A stretch of DNA of 64,000 nucleotides from Mumia flava. Its GTDB lineage: Bacteria > Actinomycetota > Actinomycetes > Propionibacteriales > Nocardioidaceae. The notes below the pieces were generated by a model. It searched no databases. It was not told where the DNA came from and was given only the letters and a program-made list of their open reading frames with translations. Shown one piece after another: positions 33,933 to 43,031 of this stretch. Both the position numbers and the translations under genes were made by a program. The stretch covers positions 1-64,000 of the forward strand of contig NZ_PGEZ01000003.1 of the NCBI RefSeq assembly GCF_002797495.1, given 5' to 3'. Numbering within the stretch: the stretch's first letter is position 1; each line of letters starts with the position of its first letter.

Positions 33933-34768
33933 GCCGGGCTCCCTTCCGGTGATGGGGTGGTCTCGGCGACGACGGGGTTGGTGAGCGTGCCGATCCCGCT
34001 GATCTCGATCTCGACGGTCTGGCCGACCGCGATCGGGCAGGTGGTGTCGGCGCCCATCCAGAGCACGTCGCCGGGGTTGACGGTGATGTACCTGCTCGCC
34101 TCGACCAGGTAGTCCGCGGCGTCGAAGATCATGTCGCCGGTCGCGAAGCTTGCGCGCTCCTCGCCATCGACCCGCACGGTCGTCTTCTGCGTCATCGGGT
34201 CCACGTCCGTCTCGATCCACGGACCCATCGGTTTGAAGGTGTCGCTGTTCTTGCTGCGCCAGAACGTACGGTCGGCGTGCTGCCACTCCCGCGCGCTGAC
34301 GTCGTTGCCGATCGTCCAGCCGACGATCGCGTCGACGACCTCCTCGCGAGTCGCGCGCCGCAGCCGGCGTCCGATCACCGCGACCACCTCGCCCTCGGCC
34401 TCGAACCGGCCGGTCACGCCGTCCGGCACGACGATCGGCGAGCGGTGCCCGGTGAGCGCGTTGTTGGCGCGGTAGCCGACCTCGGGCCGGGTCGGGACGA
34501 CACCCTTCGCGTCGCCGAGGGCGGCGCCGTGGGCGACGTGGCTGCGGTAGTTCCAGCCGACCGCGTAGAACACCGGCGGTACGACCGGGGGCAGGTGGTG
34601 CACGGACGCGAGCGGGACCGTGGTCTCGACCCGCGGCGTACGCGCGCCGCCGCTGTCGCCGCCCTCGGCGAACGCGTCGATCGGCGACGCGTCGAGGACG
34701 TGCGCGACCTCGTCGTCGATCCGCGCCCAGCGGGGGCGCTGCTCGTGCAGGATCCGGGTGAAGCGCAC
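33929..34768 (-). CDS. fumarylacetoacetate hydrolase (FAH) family protein
   Basis: A 279-residue FAH-fold enzyme. The divalent metal site is visible in GRFEAEGEVVAVIG and the Asp of WTIGNDVSAREWQ, followed by KPMGPWI and TGDMIFDAADYL. In aromatic meta pathways such proteins act as 2-oxo-pent-4-enoate hydratases, 4-oxalocrotonate decarboxylases or acylpyruvate hydrolases. The position between an aldehyde dehydrogenase and hydrolases fits one of these. GTG 34768 begins two bases after the aldehyde dehydrogenase stop. Confidence 0.85.
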   Translation of the reverse strand: MRFTRILHEQRPRWARIDDEVAHVLDASPIDAFAEGGDSGGARTPRVETTVPLASVHHLPPVVPPVFYAVGWNYRSHVAHGAALGDAKGVVPTRPEVGYRANNALTGHRSPIVVPDGVTGRFEAEGEVVAVIGRRLRRATREEVVDAIVGWTIGNDVSAREWQHADRTFWRSKNSDTFKPMGPWIETDVDPMTQKTTVRVDGEERASFATGDMIFDAADYLVEASRYITVNPGDVLWMGADTTCPIAVGQTVEIEISGIGTLTNPVVAETTPSPEGSPA

Positions 34769-34770
34769 GG

Positions 34771-36267
34771 TCAGTCCACCAGCAGGTGCGAGACGCGCTT
34801 GGTGACGAGGTAGCCGTCGAGGCCCTCCGGACCGCCCTCGCGGCCGAAGCCGGAGTCCTTGAACCCGCCCGACGGCGCCTCGTGCACGGACCCACCGCAA
34901 TGGTTGATCGACAGGATGCCCGCCTCGAACCCACGCACCATCCGCTCGGCCGTCGCCGACGACCGGGTGAAGCCGTACGCGGCGAGCCCGTACGGCAGCG
35001 CGTTCGCGATCGCGAGCGCCTCGTCCAGGTCGGTGTAGGAGACCACGGGAGCGATCGGCCCGAACGGCTCCTCCGTCATCACCGCCGCGGACGCCGGGAC
35101 GTCGGTGAGCACGGTCGGCTCGAAGAAGTAGCCGGGCCGGTCGATCCGGTGGCCGCCGGTACGGAGGGTCGCGCCCGCGTCGACCGCGTCGCCGACCAGC
35201 CGCTCCATCGCGCTGAGCCGGCGGCCGTTGGCGAGCGGACCCATCCCTACGCCATCCTCGAGGCCGTCGCCGACGACGACCTGCTCGGCGGCCGTGACGA
35301 GCTCGTCGACGAACGCGTCGTGCAGACTCGCGTGGACGAGGAACCGGCTCGGCGACGTGCAGACCTGGCCGGCGTTGACGAACTTCGCCGCGGCCGCCTT
35401 CCGGGCTGCGTAGACGGGATCGGCGTCGGGCGCGACGATCACCGGAGCGTGGCCGCCGAGCTCCATCAGGCACGGCTTCATCTGCGCGCCGGCGGCCGCG
35501 GCCAGCAGCTTGCCGACCGGCACGGACCCGGTGAACGCGACCAGCCGGGTGACCGGCGAGTCGATCAGGTGAGCGGAGACCTCGGCCGGCTCCCCGAACA
35601 CGAGGTTGAGCACGCCCGCCGGCACGCCCGCGTCGACGAAGCACTGCACGAGCGCGCACGCCGTACCGGGCGTCTCCTCCGACGCCTTGATCACGATCGA
35701 GCAGCCGGCCGACAGGGCCGCGGCGATCTTGCGCATCGGCGAGCCCGCCGGGAAGTTCCAGGGCGTGAACGCCGCGACCGGGCCGACCGGGACCGTCCGG
35801 ACCGACAGCACGGTGTCGTCGGCGCTCGGGATGATCCGGCCGTACGCCCGCCGCGCGTCGTCGGCGTGCCAGCGCAGGCCGCCCGCGACCCGGGATGCCT
35901 CGCCGCGCGCCTCGGGCAGCGGCTTGCCCTGCTCGAGCGTCATGATCCGGCCGACCTCGGCGCTGCGCTCGACCAGGAGGTCGGCGGCGCGGTGCAGGAT
36001 CGCCGTGCGCTGTGCGATCGGGGTGTCGCGCCACACCCGGAAGCCCTCGTCGGCGGCCGCGAGCGCGACGTCGAGGTCGTCGGTGGTCGCGAGCGGGACG
36101 TCGCCGAGCGTCTCGCCCGTCGCCGGGTTCACGACCGGGACGGTCTTGCCGCGGCTCCCGTCGGTCCACTCCCCCGCGACGTACATCTGGATCCGCGGGT
36201 AGCTGCGGTCCGCGTCGGTCGCTGCGTCGACCCGGTCGTCGGTCCGGGCGGCCTCGGCGCTGGTCAT
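34771..36267 (-). CDS. aldehyde dehydrogenase, semialdehyde type
   Basis: A 498-residue aldehyde dehydrogenase of the succinate-semialdehyde (GabD) type. Motifs are FTPWNFP, the catalytic Glu in LMELGGHAP, the catalytic Cys in NAGQVCTSPSRF and the terminal FKDSGFGREGG. In a meta-cleavage operon it would oxidise a hydroxymuconic semialdehyde or a later semialdehyde. ATG 36267 overlaps the stop of the extradiol dioxygenase gene (ATGA), implying equal production. The first 25 residues are a variable leader. Confidence 0.87.
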   Translation of the reverse strand: MTSAEAARTDDRVDAATDADRSYPRIQMYVAGEWTDGSRGKTVPVVNPATGETLGDVPLATTDDLDVALAAADEGFRVWRDTPIAQRTAILHRAADLLVERSAEVGRIMTLEQGKPLPEARGEASRVAGGLRWHADDARRAYGRIIPSADDTVLSVRTVPVGPVAAFTPWNFPAGSPMRKIAAALSAGCSIVIKASEETPGTACALVQCFVDAGVPAGVLNLVFGEPAEVSAHLIDSPVTRLVAFTGSVPVGKLLAAAAGAQMKPCLMELGGHAPVIVAPDADPVYAARKAAAAKFVNAGQVCTSPSRFLVHASLHDAFVDELVTAAEQVVVGDGLEDGVGMGPLANGRRLSAMERLVGDAVDAGATLRTGGHRIDRPGYFFEPTVLTDVPASAAVMTEEPFGPIAPVVSYTDLDEALAIANALPYGLAAYGFTRSSATAERMVRGFEAGILSINHCGGSVHEAPSGGFKDSGFGREGGPEGLDGYLVTKRVSHLLVD

Positions 36268-37214
36268 CGTGTGCCCTCGTTCCTCGGGGTCGTGATCTCG
36301 GCGGGCTGCTCCGCGTCGCGGTTCGTGCGCAGCGTCCAGACGTGGTGCGGGGGCGTCTCCTCGTGCACCCGGGTCTCGTAGCTGTCGTCGACGCGGTCCA
36401 TGTCGGCGGCGTACTCGACCCGCCCGCCGCACGGCGCGTGCAGGAACCGGAAGACGTTGGAGCCCACGGTGTGCCGGCCGAGCCGCCGGGCCTCGCGCCA
36501 GCCCCGCTCGATCATGTGGTTGCCGCCCTCGATCACGTCGTCGAAGCTCGGCACCTCGAACGACACGTGGTTCGCGCCCGCGCGGTCGGGGCGGTGGCAC
36601 AGCAGCAGGTTGTGCTGGTCGTCGTCGCCCTCCGCCTGCATGAACGTGCCCATCGGCTTGACGATGTCGGTGGCCCGGAACCCGAGCCGGTCGAGGTAGA
36701 AGTCGGTCGCCTCCTGCGCGCCCGCCTTCTCGATGTTGAGGGCGACGTGGCACATCCGGATCGGGCGGACCTGCCCGGTCGACACGACCGAGTCGTTCCA
36801 GCGCCCGACCGCGCCCCACCGGTTGTCGGCGGCGACGTCGCGGGCCTGGGGCTCGACCGGCCGGGCGACGGTGAGGCCGACCCCGAACCCGGACTCGTCC
36901 GCGAAGTGGGCCACGCCGTCGTCGGTCCACCGGACCGTACGGTCCGTTCCGACCGCGGCCACCAGCCGTTCGAGCGACTCGGGGCTGTCCACGCCCCAGA
37001 CCACCTCGCGGATCGTCGGACCGGCCTCGAGCGGTGCCGGCAGCTCGGGCTCGGCCGCGGTCATGAGGTGGAACGTCTGCCCGACCAGCGTGCTCAGCTC
37101 GGCGCGCTCGTCGTCGCGGTGCCGCAGCGCCAGGCCGAAGTCGACGAAGAACCGCACGCACTCCTCGAGGTCGTCCACCTCGTACGTGACGGACTCGATC
37201 CGGTCGATTCCCAA
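36264..37214 (-). CDS. type I extradiol ring-cleavage dioxygenase
   Basis: A 316-residue two-domain VOC dioxygenase. The iron ligands read His156 in MCHVAL, His216 in ANHVSFEV and Glu267 in GRVEYAAD, all in the C-terminal domain. It should open a catechol ring between C2 and C3. A TTG start at 37214 is used because AGAGGA lies six bases upstream and homology begins at once; no ATG fits. It is the first gene of a seven-gene unit in which almost every junction overlaps. It is only distantly similar to the dioxygenase at 21 kb, so the two likely serve different catechols. Confidence 0.84.
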   Translation of the reverse strand: MGIDRIESVTYEVDDLEECVRFFVDFGLALRHRDDERAELSTLVGQTFHLMTAAEPELPAPLEAGPTIREVVWGVDSPESLERLVAAVGTDRTVRWTDDGVAHFADESGFGVGLTVARPVEPQARDVAADNRWGAVGRWNDSVVSTGQVRPIRMCHVALNIEKAGAQEATDFYLDRLGFRATDIVKPMGTFMQAEGDDDQHNLLLCHRPDRAGANHVSFEVPSFDDVIEGGNHMIERGWREARRLGRHTVGSNVFRFLHAPCGGRVEYAADMDRVDDSYETRVHEETPPHHVWTLRTNRDAEQPAEITTPRNEGTR

Positions 37215-37349
37215 CGTTCGTCCTCTGCTTCGGATGAGGCCGCAGCCTCGGGTGATGGCGCCGCGGTGACCCACGTCACCGCCGTGCCTCGATCGTAGGA
37301 ACGGCGTCCTGATCTCCTCAACGGCTGGAGCGGACCGGTGCCTCATCCC

Positions 37350-37359
37350 TTGCTTGCAC
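37350..37359. promoter_or_regulatory. shared motif TTGCTTGCAC, copy 3
   Basis: About 135 bases before the extradiol dioxygenase start, between it and the lysR stop. Its flanks match those of copy 2. It may be the binding site of the LysR protein encoded next to it. Confidence 0.45.
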
Positions 37360-37391
37360 GCCGCGCAGGAGCCGGTCGGCGACTCGACCCA

Positions 37392-38312
37392 TCAGGCGGT
37401 GACCGTCTCCAGCTTCGGCATCGGGTTCTTCGCGAACCACGTGCTGAGGAAGTCGAGGAACACCTTCACCTTGCGCGGCGTCTGCTGCTCCGGGCTGTAG
37501 ATCGCGTACAGGCTGCGGTCCGGGACGGCCAGCTCCGGGAGCAGGACCTCGAGGGTGCCGGCACGCAGCTCGTCGTAGACCGACCGCTGCGGGAGCAGCG
37601 CGATCCCGCGCCCGTGCACGGCGGCCTTCTGGAGGGCGATGTAGGAGTTCGACTGGTACGCGACGTTGCGGATCTTGTGCAGCGTGCTCTCGTGCCCGTG
37701 CCCGATCCGCCACACCGGGTCGTTCGAGTGCACCAGACAGTCGTGGTCCGCGAGCTCGTTCGGGTGCGACAGCCGCCCGTACCGCTTGAGGTAGCGCGCC
37801 GACGCCACCATCACGAACGGCAGGCTCGCCACCTTCTGGAGCCGCACCCGCGAGTCCCGGAGGTCACGCGTGTGGAACGCGACGTCGAACCCGCTGTCGA
37901 GGAAGTCGTAGGTCCGGTCGGACATCCCGCCGAGCTCGAACCGCACGTGGATCTTCGGGTGCGCGACCGCGAAGGCGGCGATGGCGTCCCCGAGGTCGAG
38001 CGTGCCGATCCACTTCGGGCAGATGATCGACAGGTGCCCCTCCGGCTTGTCGCGCATCTGCGCGATCGTCTCGTCCTCGGTGTCGATCTCGCTCAGGATC
38101 CGCCGCGCGAAGTCGCTGTAGCGAACCCCGTGCTCGGTCAGGCTGACCGAGCGGGCCGTGCGGTTGACCAGCCGGACCCCGATCTGCTTCTCGAGGTCGG
38201 CAACGTGGCGAGAGATCAGCGACCCCGAGGTCCCGAGTGCCTTCGCGGCGCCGCTGAAGCTGCCGACGTCGGCCACCGTGACGAAGCTGCGCATCACGAG
38301 CAGACGGTCCAT
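37392..38312 (-). CDS. LysR-type regulator, DmlR/AaeR-like
   Basis: A 306-residue LysR regulator. The DNA-binding domain begins MDRLLVMRSFVTVADVGSFS and includes GTSGSLISRHVADLEKQIG; the effector domain follows from residue 90. AGAGGGACC before ATG 38312 supports the start. It is transcribed in the same direction as the meta-cleavage genes, 177 bases upstream of the first one. The TTGCTTGCAC motif in that gap, repeated at two other promoters, makes it the likely regulator of the 23-37 kb genes. That link is inferred. Confidence 0.87.
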   Translation of the reverse strand: MDRLLVMRSFVTVADVGSFSGAAKALGTSGSLISRHVADLEKQIGVRLVNRTARSVSLTEHGVRYSDFARRILSEIDTEDETIAQMRDKPEGHLSIICPKWIGTLDLGDAIAAFAVAHPKIHVRFELGGMSDRTYDFLDSGFDVAFHTRDLRDSRVRLQKVASLPFVMVASARYLKRYGRLSHPNELADHDCLVHSNDPVWRIGHGHESTLHKIRNVAYQSNSYIALQKAAVHGRGIALLPQRSVYDELRAGTLEVLLPELAVPDRSLYAIYSPEQQTPRKVKVFLDFLSTWFAKNPMPKLETVTA

Positions 38313-38425
38313 GGTCCCTCTCTTCTCCCCCACGGTCCGGGCGCTGGCAGCCGGGTCGGCAGCCTGTCGGCCCACCTCACAGTGTGACCCACGTCCCAAC
38401 CTCCTCGGTCGAGTGCAGGCCGCCG

Positions 38426-39016
38426 CTACGCGTTCGCGCTGTCGCCGGCGTCGACCTTCGCGTACCCGCGCACGTCGGGGAACGGGGGCACCCGGTCGGC
38501 CTGGAGGTCGACCTGGAAGGTGTTCAGGCACATCCCGAGCATCGTGAAGTTGCCGAGCGACCCGATCGCGTCGACCAGGCCCTGCGGCCCGAAGTGCTCG
38601 AGCGCGCGGGCGAAGGTCGCATCGGAGACGAAGTGCTCGGTCAGCACCTCGTGGCAGAAGTCGTGGAACGCCTGGTCGGCCTCGTCTGCGAAGGTGGCGG
38701 GCTCGCGGCGCGCGATCGCCTCGACCGCCTCGCGCGGCACGCCGGCCTCGACGGCCTTGTCGACGTGGGCGTTCCAGGAGTACTGCGCGTCCCAGTTGCG
38801 CGCCGCCATCAGCAGGGTGAGCTCGCGCAGGTGGGTCGGCAGGCTGGAGTCGAAGCGCGTGAATGCGCCGAGCGCCTCGACCCGGTCGCAGAGCTCGGGG
38901 CTGTTCAGCCAGACCTGGAAGGGTCCGCGTACGGCGCCGCGCCGGCCGGCGATCCGGTCGGCGATCTCACGGCCGCGGCCTTCGAGCTGGTCGATCTCGA
39001 GCTGAGGGAGTCGCAT
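38426..39016 (-). CDS. carboxymuconolactone decarboxylase (CMD) family protein
   Basis: A 196-residue all-helical CMD/AhpD-fold protein. It contains RELTLLMAARNWDAQYSWNAHV, the family core, but no CxxC pair, so it is not an AhpD peroxidase reductant. CMD proteins of this kind are often found with aromatic catabolic genes without a known reaction. It follows an oligopeptide-type ABC operon on the same strand. A motif that recurs before the cupin gene at 44.7 kb lies about 100 bases upstream, so it may have its own promoter and be co-regulated with that gene. Confidence 0.8.
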   Translation of the reverse strand: MRLPQLEIDQLEGRGREIADRIAGRRGAVRGPFQVWLNSPELCDRVEALGAFTRFDSSLPTHLRELTLLMAARNWDAQYSWNAHVDKAVEAGVPREAVEAIARREPATFADEADQAFHDFCHEVLTEHFVSDATFARALEHFGPQGLVDAIGSLGNFTMLGMCLNTFQVDLQADRVPPFPDVRGYAKVDAGDSANA

Positions 39017-39111
39017 GGGGTGTCGCACCTCGTGGTGGTCAGGTCCCGTCAGGGACGGTCGATTCGGTCCGAACGTACTCACGGCCAGCGCCCGCTCCCA
39101 CCGCCTGGAGC

Positions 39112-39128
39112 GCAACGTAACCGTGCAC
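39112..39128. promoter_or_regulatory. shared motif GCAACGTAACCGTGCAC, copy 1
   Basis: This 17-base word lies upstream of the CMD gene and directly beside the ABC ATPase stop. It is repeated exactly at 44645-44661. Confidence 0.5.
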
Positions 39129-39129
39129 A

Positions 39130-40011
39130 TCACACGCCCGAGGGAGCCGTGTCGACCTGCTGGCCGCGATGCGCGAGCCTGCGGGCACGACGGCGCTCAC
39201 GGCCGTGCGGGGTCGAGGCGGGCGTTGCCGCCAGCAGCTTGCGGGTGTACGCGTGCTGCGGGTGGTCGAAGATCCGCTCCGCGCGACCCTGCTCGACGAT
39301 CCGGCCCTGGTGCATCACGGCGATCCGGTCGGAGATGTGCCGGACGATCCCCAGGTCGTGGGCGATGAACAGGTAGCTGACCCCGGTGTCGGCCTGGAGG
39401 TCGGCGAGCAGGTTGATGATCTGGCCCTGGGTCGACAGGTCGAGCGCGCTCACCGCCTCGTCGCAGACCACGAGCCGCGGCTTCAGGGCAAGCGCCCGCG
39501 CGATCGCGACCCGTTGGAGCTGGCCACCGGACATCTGGTTCGGGAACCGCGACAGGTGGCTGCGCGCGAGCCCGACCCGTTCGAACGCGCTCGCCGCGGC
39601 ATCGAGCCGCTCGGCCTTCGACCCGATCCCGTGCCGCCGCAGCGCGGTCGTGACAGCCGACCCGACGGTGTGCCGGGGATTCAGGGACGCCGCCGGGTCC
39701 TGGAAGACGGCCTGGACGTCGCGGCGGTACGACAGGGGGGTGGTCCGCCCCATCGCGGTGACGTCGACGCCGTCGAAGTCGATCGAGCCACCGGACGCCT
39801 CGACCAGGCGCAGGATCGCTCGCCCCGTCGTCGACTTGCCCGATCCGGAACCACCGACGAGGCCGAGGGTCTCGCCCGGCCGGATCTCGAAGGACACGTC
39901 CTGGACGACGGCGAGCGGACGCTTGCGCAGCGCCCCGCCCACGTCGTACGAGACCGCGAGGTCGCGCACGTCGAGCAGGGGCCGGTCGGTCTCGTGCGAC
40001 GTGGCGCTCAT
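39130..40011 (-). CDS. oligopeptide/dipeptide-type ABC transporter ATPase (OppF/DppF)
   Basis: A 293-residue ATPase of the Opp/Dpp class. It has Walker A GGSGSGKST, the Q-loop AVFQDPAASLNPR typical of OppF, the signature MSGGQLQR, Walker B LVVCDEAVSALD and switch AHDLG. ATG 40011 overlaps the stop of the fused permease-ATPase gene. An Arg-rich tail of about 25 residues ends the protein. It pairs with the ATPase domain of that fusion protein to drive the importer. Confidence 0.9.
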   Translation of the reverse strand: MSATSHETDRPLLDVRDLAVSYDVGGALRKRPLAVVQDVSFEIRPGETLGLVGGSGSGKSTTGRAILRLVEASGGSIDFDGVDVTAMGRTTPLSYRRDVQAVFQDPAASLNPRHTVGSAVTTALRRHGIGSKAERLDAAASAFERVGLARSHLSRFPNQMSGGQLQRVAIARALALKPRLVVCDEAVSALDLSTQGQIINLLADLQADTGVSYLFIAHDLGIVRHISDRIAVMHQGRIVEQGRAERIFDHPQHAYTRKLLAATPASTPHGRERRRARRLAHRGQQVDTAPSGV

Positions 40012-42050
40012 CGTGGGGCTCCCGTCAGGGTCAGCTCGTCCGTCCGGATGCAGCGGGCCCCGTCGACGAACGGGATCGGGCGGTCCGTGCACTTCTCGGT
40101 GGCGAACGCGCACCGGCTCGCGAAGTGGCAGCCGGCCGGCCAGCTCCCGGCCATCGGGACGGTGCCGGGGATGGTGGGGAGCCGCTCGACGTCGGCGTCC
40201 CCGCTCGGGTTCGACGCGAGCAGGGCGGCGGTGTACGGGTGCTTCGGTCGGGCGAACAGCTCGCCCACCTCGGCGACCTCGACGATCTCCCCGGCGTACA
40301 TCACGGCGACCCGGTCGCAGGACTCGGCGACCACGCCGAGGTCATGGGTGATCATCACGATCGCCATGCCGGTCTCCTCACGCAGGTCGAGGAGCAGGTC
40401 GAGCACCTGGGCCTGGGTGGTGACGTCGAGGGCCGACGTCGCCTCGTCGGCGATCAGGAGCTCGGGCTCCGAGGCCAGGGCCATCGCGATCGCCACGCGC
40501 TGGGCCATGCCGCCGGAGAACTCGTGCGGGTACTGGTCGAGCCGGCGGTGCGGCTCGTCGACGCCCACCCGCTCGAGCAGCTCGGCCGAGCGTGCTCGCG
40601 CCTGCTTGCGGCTCATCCGCTGGTGGGCCCGGAGCGGCTCGGCAAGCTGCCGGCCGATCGTGTGCACCGGTGAGAGAGCCGCGCCTGGGTTCTGGAAGAC
40701 GGCACCGAGCTGCGGCCCGCGCACATCGCGCAGCTCACGCTCGGTGCTGTGAGCGATGTCGCGACCCTCGAGGACGACCTGGCCCTGCGTCAGCCGGATG
40801 CCCGGCGGGAGCAGCCCGAGCACGGAGCGCGCCAGCATCGACTTGCCGGAGCCCGACTCGCCGAGCAGACCGAGGATCTCACCCTTCCGGACCGTCAGGT
40901 CGACGTCGCGGACGAGCGGCACCACGGTGCCGTTCGGCCGGCCCAGCCCGACCGAGACCTGACGGACGTCGAGCAGCGTGTCGGGATCGGTGACCACGGG
41001 TGCTCCCCCGGCCTTCGCCGCACGCGCGGCGGCCTCGGCATCGGCTGCGGCGATCGCCGCAGCAGCCGCCCGCGCGGCCCGCGCCCGTTCGCGCCGGCTC
41101 GGCGAGGTCGCCCGCTCGCCGGCGAGGGCGTCGTTGAGACCGTCCCCGACGAGGTTGAACGCGAGCACCGTCAGCACGATGGCGATACCCGGCGGGAAGG
41201 GGACGAACGGCTGGACGCCCTGGTCCTGGGCCGCGTCGGAGAGCATGGCGCCCCACGTCGCCACGTCGGACTCGAGCCCGAGACCGAGGAAGCTCAGGGC
41301 CGACTCGACCATGATCGCCGCGCCCATGAACACCGCGGCCTGCACGACCAGCGGCCCGGCGAGGTTGGGGAGCACCTGTCGGAAGACGATGTCCGACGAG
41401 CGCAGCCCCGACACGCGCGCCGCGTCGACGTAGAGCTTCTCCCGCTCGACGAGGGTCACCGCCCGGGTCATGCGCGCGAAGTTCATGCAGAAGATCAACC
41501 CGATGGCGATCATCAGGTTCGTCAGACCGCGTCCGAGGATCGCGATCACGGCGAAGCCGACGAGCATGCCGGGGAGCGCCTGCGCGACGTCCATGCCGCG
41601 CGATCCGATCCGGTCCCACCAGCCGCCGCGGAAGCCGAGCAGCAAGCCGATCGGCACGCCGATCGCCATCGCGACGACGACGGATCCGAGTGCGATCACG
41701 AGCGCGATCCGGGCGCCGTAGATCAGCCGGCTGAGCACGTCACGCCCGTACGCGTCGGTGCCGAGCCAGTGCTCGGCGGTCGGCCCCTGCAGCGCGGCGG
41801 CGAAGTCCTTCTCCGCCGGGTCGTAGGGCGCGAGCCACGGGGCGAGCAGCGCGACGACCACGACGAGGGCGAGCAGGCCGAGCGCGATCAGGGCGCCGGG
41901 GTGGTGCCGCAGCCGGCGCAGGACCTGCATCGTGCCGGACGCCTGCCTCGGCTCGGGCTCGGGCGACGACGAGGCACCGACGAGGGGCGAGGTGGTGGGC
42001 CCCTGCGCTGCGACCGGCGCGGACGGACGGGTGGAGGGAGTCTCGATCAT
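40008..42050 (-). CDS. fused ABC permease-ATPase (OppC-OppD/DppC-DppD)
   Basis: A 680-residue fusion. Residues about 40-310 are a DppC-type permease (APYDPAEKDF, then EHWLGTDAYGRDVLSRLIYG, and the coupling loop YVDAARVSG). An Ala/Arg-rich linker of about 40 residues follows. Residues about 355-680 are a DppD-type ATPase with Walker A GESGSGKSM, signature FSGGMAQR, Walker B LLIADEATSALD and the C-terminal Cys-containing region (GCHFASRCAFATEKC). Such fusions occur in Actinobacteria. The start overlaps the stop of the other permease. The ligand is unknown; an amphipathic or peptide-like compound is usual for the class. Confidence 0.9.
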   Translation of the reverse strand: MIETPSTRPSAPVAAQGPTTSPLVGASSSPEPEPRQASGTMQVLRRLRHHPGALIALGLLALVVVVALLAPWLAPYDPAEKDFAAALQGPTAEHWLGTDAYGRDVLSRLIYGARIALVIALGSVVVAMAIGVPIGLLLGFRGGWWDRIGSRGMDVAQALPGMLVGFAVIAILGRGLTNLMIAIGLIFCMNFARMTRAVTLVEREKLYVDAARVSGLRSSDIVFRQVLPNLAGPLVVQAAVFMGAAIMVESALSFLGLGLESDVATWGAMLSDAAQDQGVQPFVPFPPGIAIVLTVLAFNLVGDGLNDALAGERATSPSRRERARAARAAAAAIAAADAEAAARAAKAGGAPVVTDPDTLLDVRQVSVGLGRPNGTVVPLVRDVDLTVRKGEILGLLGESGSGKSMLARSVLGLLPPGIRLTQGQVVLEGRDIAHSTERELRDVRGPQLGAVFQNPGAALSPVHTIGRQLAEPLRAHQRMSRKQARARSAELLERVGVDEPHRRLDQYPHEFSGGMAQRVAIAMALASEPELLIADEATSALDVTTQAQVLDLLLDLREETGMAIVMITHDLGVVAESCDRVAVMYAGEIVEVAEVGELFARPKHPYTAALLASNPSGDADVERLPTIPGTVPMAGSWPAGCHFASRCAFATEKCTDRPIPFVDGARCIRTDELTLTGAPR

Positions 42051-42991
42051 TGCGGACGTGCCTTCGGGTTGAGCAGGCCGTAGCCCAGGTCGATGAGCAG
42101 GTTCACGACGATGACGAGGCAGGCGATCATCAGCACACCCGCCTGCACGACCGGGAAGTCCTTCCCGATCACGCTGCGCAGCATGAGGTCACCGACGCCG
42201 GGGAAGGCGAAGACCTTCTCGACGACGAAGCTCGCTCCGATCATGATCGTGACGGTGATGCCGGTCGACGCCAGCACGGGGACCATCGCGTTCTTCAACG
42301 CGTAGCGCATCACGATCCGCCGGCGGGACACGCCGGCGGCCGTGAGGGTGTCGACGAACGGCGACGAGAGTGCCTGCACCATCGCACCGCGGGTCTGGCG
42401 CGCGATCAGCGCGGCGGCGCCGATCCCGAGCGCGAGCGACGGCAGGATCAGTCCTCGGGCCCAGGCGACGGGGTCGTCGGTGACGGGAGTCCAGGAGATC
42501 ACGGGGACCCATCCGAGCTGGACGGCGAAGACCAGCGTCAGCACGAGCCCGAGCCAGAACTCCGGGATCGCCAGGCCCACTGCCGTCGCGGCGGCGACCG
42601 TACGGTCGGCGAGCCCGCCGGCGCGCACGCCGGCGAGCACGCCCAGGCCGATGCCGAGGACGACCGCGACGAGCAGGCCGCCCAGCACCAGGGAGAGCGT
42701 CGCGGGGAACCGTTCGAGAAGCGTGTCGGTGACCGGGAGGGAGGAGGAGTAGGAGGTTCCGAAGTCACCGGTGAACGCTGCGCCGTACCACTCGACCAGC
42801 CGTTGGAGCGGCGGCGCGTCGAGTCCGAGCTGGCTCTCCAGCTCGGCGATCCGCTCGGGGTTGGCCTGCGCCCCGAGGATGGCCGCCGCCGGGCTCCCCG
42901 GGACCATGTAGGTCATCGAGAAGACCAGCAGCGACACGAGGACCAGCTGGGGCGCCACGAGGGCGAGGCGGTAGCCGATGAGCTTGCCCAT
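42047..42991 (-). CDS. oligopeptide-type ABC transporter permease (OppB/DppB)
   Basis: A 314-residue DppB-type permease with six helices. The N-terminal helix is followed by the exterior region (DFGTSYSSSLPV) and the coupling loop FVDTLTAAGVSRRRIV. It forms the membrane channel with the permease half of the downstream fusion protein. The stop overlaps the next ATG by four bases. ATG 42991 gives the expected short N-terminus; the solute-binding gene ends 40 bases upstream. Confidence 0.9.
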   Translation of the reverse strand: MGKLIGYRLALVAPQLVLVSLLVFSMTYMVPGSPAAAILGAQANPERIAELESQLGLDAPPLQRLVEWYGAAFTGDFGTSYSSSLPVTDTLLERFPATLSLVLGGLLVAVVLGIGLGVLAGVRAGGLADRTVAAATAVGLAIPEFWLGLVLTLVFAVQLGWVPVISWTPVTDDPVAWARGLILPSLALGIGAAALIARQTRGAMVQALSSPFVDTLTAAGVSRRRIVMRYALKNAMVPVLASTGITVTIMIGASFVVEKVFAFPGVGDLMLRSVIGKDFPVVQAGVLMIACLVIVVNLLIDLGYGLLNPKARPQ

Positions 42992-43031
42992 CAGGCCACC
43001 TGCCCCGCCACTCGTGCGGTCGACGCGAAGG

